Program-made: the position numbers and the translations under genes | NCBI GenBank assembly: GCA_025357635.1 | Contig: JANXOV010000011.1 | Location: forward strand, 1-39,166 | DNA length: 39,166 bases | Direction of reading: 5' to 3' | DNA from: Pseudomonadota bacterium | Lineage (GTDB): Bacteria; Pseudomonadota; Gammaproteobacteria; Steroidobacterales; Steroidobacteraceae | Notes under the pieces: generated by a model | Database searches by the model: none | What the model saw: the letters and a program-made list of their open reading frames with translations, nothing else | Told to the model about the DNA's origin: nothing | Shown: piece by piece, positions 35,770 to 39,166 of the stretch | How the letters are laid out: each line of letters opens with the position of its first letter | Numbering within the stretch: position 1 is the first letter of the stretch

Positions 35770-37041
35770 ATGCAAAAGGCGACTCCCAGGAACGCGTTCT
35801 ATGCCCAATCCGGCGGCGTGACCGCGGTCATCAATGCCTCGGCCTGCGGCCTGATCGAAACGGCGCGAAAGTTTCCGCGCAAGATCGGCAAGATATACGC
35901 CGGTCGTCACGGCATCATCGGCGCCCTGACCGAGGACCTGATCGACGTCAGCCAGGAGTCACCAGCCGCCATTCGCGCGCTGCGCTATACGCCGGGCGGC
36001 GCCTTCGGTTCGGCCCGCTACAAGCTCAAGGGGCTGGATGTGAATCGCGCCCACTACGAGCGCCTGATCGAAGTCTTCCGCGCGCACGACATCGGCTACT
36101 TTTTCTACAACGGCGGCAACGATTCGATGGACACGGCCAACAAGGTGTCGCAGATCGGCGCGCAGCTGGGCTATCCGATCACCTGCATCGGGATCCCAAA
36201 GACGGTGGACAACGATCTGCCCCTCACCGATTGCTGTCCCGGATTCGGCTCCGTGGCCAAGTACGTCGCCGTGTCGACTCGCGAAGCGGCGCTCGACGTC
36301 GCCTCGATGGCGCGCACCTCGACCAAAGTGTTCGTGCTCGAAGTGATGGGCCGGCACGCCGGATGGATTGCCGCGGCCGCGGGCCTGGCCTGTGAGAAAA
36401 CCGGCGACGCGCCGCACATCATCCTGTTTCCGGAAATCGTTTTCGATCAGGCAAAATTCCTTGCCAAGGTTCGCGACAGCGTCGAGCGCTACGGCTATTG
36501 CGTCGTGGTGGTATCCGAAGGCGTGCACAACGCCGACGGCAAGTTCCTGGCCGAGGCCGGCGGCACCGATGCATTCGGCCACGCGCAACTCGGCGGCGTC
36601 GGACCGCTGGTTGCGAAAATCGTGAAAGATTCGCTGGGCTACAAATTTCATTGGGCGGTGGCTGATTACCTGCAACGCTCGGCGCGGCACATCGCCTCCA
36701 AGGTCGACGTCGATCAAGCCTACGCCGTCGGCAAGGCCGCCGTGCAGTTCGCCATCGCCGGCAAGGACGCGGTGATGCCCACCATCGTGCGCAAGTCCGA
36801 TCGCCCCTACCGGTGGAGCATCGGCGAGGCGCCACTGTCGGCAGTTGCCAATGCCGAAAAGAAGGTGCCGCGGCATTTCATCACGGCCGATGGGTTTGGC
36901 ATCACGGCGGCAGCGCGCCGCTATCTGTCGCCGTTGATCGCCGGCGAGGACTACCCTCCGTACCGCAACGGGCTGCCCACTTATGTACAACTAAAATCCG
37001 CCGGCGTTCGAAAGCGGCTCAAGAGCGCTTTTGTGCTATAG
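35770..37041 (+). CDS. pfp: PPi-dependent 6-phosphofructokinase
   Basis: This 423-residue phosphofructokinase uses PPi instead of ATP and works in both directions, so it can serve glycolysis or gluconeogenesis. The phosphate-donor site reads NGGNDSMDTANK, with Asp118 at the place of Gly104 of E. coli PfkA, and PKTVDND holds Lys144; this Asp/Lys pair marks the PPi-dependent type because Asp blocks ATP. Asp147 is the catalytic base. AQSGGVTAVINAS and EVMGRHAGWIAA are also typical. ATG 35770 has AAGGT upstream; longer in-frame starts lack family sequence. It precedes the proton-pumping pyrophosphatase by 67 bases. Confidence 0.94.
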   Translation: MQKATPRNAFYAQSGGVTAVINASACGLIETARKFPRKIGKIYAGRHGIIGALTEDLIDVSQESPAAIRALRYTPGGAFGSARYKLKGLDVNRAHYERLIEVFRAHDIGYFFYNGGNDSMDTANKVSQIGAQLGYPITCIGIPKTVDNDLPLTDCCPGFGSVAKYVAVSTREAALDVASMARTSTKVFVLEVMGRHAGWIAAAAGLACEKTGDAPHIILFPEIVFDQAKFLAKVRDSVERYGYCVVVVSEGVHNADGKFLAEAGGTDAFGHAQLGGVGPLVAKIVKDSLGYKFHWAVADYLQRSARHIASKVDVDQAYAVGKAAVQFAIAGKDAVMPTIVRKSDRPYRWSIGEAPLSAVANAEKKVPRHFITADGFGITAAARRYLSPLIAGEDYPPYRNGLPTYVQLKSAGVRKRLKSAFVL

Positions 37042-37042
37042 T
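37034..37042 (+). promoter_or_regulatory. Candidate extended -10 promoter for hppA
   Basis: TGCTATAGT is an extended -10 box whose hexamer, 37037-37042, overlaps the pfp stop codon. The hppA ATG lies 67 bases on. No good -35 is present, which extended -10 promoters tolerate. If real, hppA could be expressed apart from pfp. Confidence 0.3.
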
Positions 37043-37108
37043 CGCGCCCGTTTTTGCGGTCCCATAAAACCATAATTTTCAACGCTATAGCCTTTTGGAG
37101 ATGACCTC

Positions 37109-39151
37109 ATGACCTTGGATAACGTCCTCTGGTTGGCGATAGCCGCCGGTACCCTTGCCATCGCGTACGGCCTGCTGTCGATGCGCTGGATCCTGGCGAT
37201 GCCTGCCGGCAATGCCCGTATGCAAGAAATCGCCGCGGCGATCCAGGCCGGCGCCAGTGCCTACCTGAACCGGCAGTATTCAACCATCGCTCTAGTGGGC
37301 GTCATCCTGTTCGTCCTCATCGGCATCGGTCTTGACTGGCCAACCGCCGGCGGATTCGCAGCCGGCGCCCTCTTGTCGGGTGCGGCAGGCTACATCGGCA
37401 TGTTCATCTCGGTGCGCGCCAATGTGCGCACCGCGCAGGCAGCGCATGGCGGCATCAACGCGGCGCTCAAGGTCGCGTTCCGCGGCGGCGCCATCACCGG
37501 CATGCTGGTGGTCGGATTGGGGCTGCTGGGTGTCGCCGGCTACTACCTGCTCATGCTGCGCCTCCTGCCCAACGCCGATGACGCGCTGCGATCGCTGGTG
37601 GGACTGGCTTTCGGCGGCTCGCTGATTTCCATTTTCGCCCGATTGGGCGGCGGTATCTTCACCAAGGGTGCGGACGTCGGCGCAGATCTCGTTGGTAAGG
37701 TCGAGGCGGGCATACCCGAAGACGACCCGCGCAACCCGGCCGTGATCGCAGACAATGTAGGCGACAACGTCGGCGACTGCGCCGGCATGGCTGCTGACCT
37801 GTTCGAAACCTATTCCGTGACGCTGGTGGCCACGATGCTGCTGGCCGGACTGGTGATGAAGGACATGGGCCAGCAGGCCGTGTTGTTCCCGCTGGTGCTC
37901 GGCGCCATTTCCATCGTCACCTCGATCATCGGCACCTTTTTCGTCTCCACGAGCGAGGGCGGCAAGATCATGAATGCGCTGTACAAGGGCGTCATGGTCT
38001 CGGGCGCCTTGTCGGCCATCGCCTTCTACTTCGTGTCCAAGCAGATGATGGGCGCTCAGGCGATGACCTTTTGGTACTGCACGCTGGTGGGCCTGGCGCT
38101 GACCGCAGCGATGATCGTCATCACCGAGTACTACACCGCCACGGAGTACGGCCCGGTGCAGCACATCGCCTCCGCTTCGCAAACCGGTCACGCCACCAAC
38201 ATCATCGCCGGCCTGGGCGTGTCGATGAAGTCCTGTGCGCTGCCCGTGATCGCGGTGGCGCTGAGCATCTGGGCCGCGAATCAACTGGCCGGCATCTACG
38301 GCATCGCCATCGCCGCGACCGCCATGTTGTCCATGACCGGCATGATCGTGGCGCTCGATGCCTATGGTCCCATCACCGACAATGCCGGCGGCATCGCCGA
38401 AATGGCGGGCCTGGACAAGAAAGTTCGCGACGTCACCGATCCGCTCGATGCCGTCGGTAACACCACCAAGGCCGTGACCAAGGGCTACGCCATCGGATCC
38501 GCCGGACTTGCAGCGCTGGTGCTGTTCGCCGACTACACGCACAAGCTGGGTGAGGTGCTGGGCCACCCCACCGCCTTCGATCTGTCGGACCCGGCCGTGA
38601 TCATCGGCCTGTTCATCGGCGGCCTGGTGCCCTACCTGTTCGGCGCCATGGCCATGGAAGCCGTAGGCCGTGCAGCCGGTGCTGTCGTCAATGAAGTCCG
38701 GCGCCAGTTCCGCGAGATCAAAGGCATCATGGAAGGCACCGCCAAGCCCGACTATTCGCGCGCCGTGGACATGCTGACCAAAGCGGCCATCAAGGAAATG
38801 ATCATCCCGTCGCTGCTGCCCATTCTGGTGCCCATCGTTCTGGTGATCGTCATCAATTTCCTGATGGGCCCCGGCGCCGGCGTCAAGGCGCTCGGCGGCT
38901 TGCTCATCGGCACCATCGTCACCGGCTTGTTCGTCGCCATTTCCATGACGACGGGCGGCGGCGCGTGGGACAACGCCAAGAAGTACATCGAAGAGGGCCA
39001 CTTCGGCGGCAAAGGGTCCGATGCGCATCGCGCGGCGGTCACCGGCGATACCGTTGGCGATCCTTACAAGGACACTGCGGGGCCGGCTATCAATCCTTTG
39101 ATCAAGATCATCAACATTGTGGCTTTGTTGCTGGTGCCTTTGCTCGGGTAG
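37109..39151 (+). CDS. hppA: Membrane-bound proton-pumping pyrophosphatase, K+-independent type
   Basis: This 680-residue membrane protein, with about 16 helices, hydrolyses PPi and pumps protons out of the cytoplasm. The substrate site has [11 protein letters not shown] (D-x7-K-x-E, Asp189, Lys197, Glu199), then [50 protein letters not shown] has Lys454 where K+-dependent pumps have Ala, which marks the K+-independent H+-PPase class. The C-terminus ends with [21 protein letters not shown], the second acidic metal-binding segment. A GGAG ribosome binding site is at 37097-37100. It is complete and lies directly after pfp. Confidence 0.97.
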   Translation: MTLDNVLWLAIAAGTLAIAYGLLSMRWILAMPAGNARMQEIAAAIQAGASAYLNRQYSTIALVGVILFVLIGIGLDWPTAGGFAAGALLSGAAGYIGMFISVRANVRTAQAAHGGINAALKVAFRGGAITGMLVVGLGLLGVAGYYLLMLRLLPNADDALRSLVGLAFGGSLISIFARLGGGIFTKGADVGADLVGKVEAGIPEDDPRNPAVIADNVGDNVGDCAGMAADLFETYSVTLVATMLLAGLVMKDMGQQAVLFPLVLGAISIVTSIIGTFFVSTSEGGKIMNALYKGVMVSGALSAIAFYFVSKQMMGAQAMTFWYCTLVGLALTAAMIVITEYYTATEYGPVQHIASASQTGHATNIIAGLGVSMKSCALPVIAVALSIWAANQLAGIYGIAIAATAMLSMTGMIVALDAYGPITDNAGGIAEMAGLDKKVRDVTDPLDAVGNTTKAVTKGYAIGSAGLAALVLFADYTHKLGEVLGHPTAFDLSDPAVIIGLFIGGLVPYLFGAMAMEAVGRAAGAVVNEVRRQFREIKGIMEGTAKPDYSRAVDMLTKAAIKEMIIPSLLPILVPIVLVIVINFLMGPGAGVKALGGLLIGTIVTGLFVAISMTTGGGAWDNAKKYIEEGHFGGKGSDAHRAAVTGDTVGDPYKDTAGPAINPLIKIINIVALLLVPLLG

Positions 39152-39166
39152 CGCGCGGCGTTTGCA

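Noticed and set aside
37292-39028. Long minus-strand open frame opposite hppA (578 codons)
   Set aside because: Antisense shadow of a fully conserved H+-PPase; His/Gly/Asp-rich translation without recognisable domains.

Overview
The window is a GC-rich chromosomal segment (39.2 kb) from a gammaproteobacterium. Several gene blocks point there: petABC-sspAB, ibaG-murA, kdsD-kdsC-lptC-lptA-lptB-rpoN-hpf-rapZ, and a Cpx-like two-component system with a Spy/CpxP-like periplasmic protein. The PPi-dependent phosphofructokinase (pfp) next to a proton-pumping pyrophosphatase (hppA), and a tkt-gap-pgk-pyk block, suggest a lineage near Xanthomonadales, Nevskiales or Steroidobacterales. That placement is inference; no rRNA gene is present. 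I saw no tRNA, rRNA, CRISPR array or prophage.

Layout. 1-2330: a palindromic repeat, yraN, and an IS110-family (IS1111-type) insertion sequence lying inside a second inverted-repeat structure between the convergent genes yraN and sspB. 2331-6039 (minus): petA-petB-petC-sspA-sspB, the cytochrome bc1 complex followed by the stringent starvation proteins. 6191-7363 (plus): a DegS-like anchored periplasmic protease. 7382-8901 (minus): ibaG-murA. 8962-15161 (plus): KDO synthesis, LPS export (LptCAB), sigma-54, hibernation factor and RapZ. 15196-16980: a patatin-like phospholipase divergent from an exported peroxiredoxin. 17005-24692 (minus): tkt-gap-pgk-pyk followed by a MoxR ATPase and a VWA protein. 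24875-26553 (plus): CpdA-like phosphodiesterase and a TraB/GumN protein. 26605-29503: spy-like gene divergent from cpxR-cpxA-like genes. 29556-31736: hemL and a CPBP protease. 31740-33793 (minus): mpl-lonN. 33827-34942: rnd. 34944-35627 (minus): adk. 35770-39151: pfp-hppA.

Most of the window is envelope and central metabolism arranged in tight operons with frequent 1-20 nt overlaps. Envelope functions are LPS core synthesis and export, peptidoglycan precursor synthesis and recycling, periplasmic proteolysis and Cpx-type stress sensing. Energy functions are the bc1 complex, lower glycolysis and a PPi economy in which Pfp can use or make PPi and HppA couples PPi to proton pumping.

The most interesting region is 650-2330. 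The transposase belongs to the DEDD/Ser bridge-RNA recombinase family, 12-bp subterminal inverted repeats can be read directly, a 260-nt structured 3' non-coding region is the expected place for a bridge RNA, and the element sits inside a REP-like repeat with a 35-bp perfect inverted repeat on either side.
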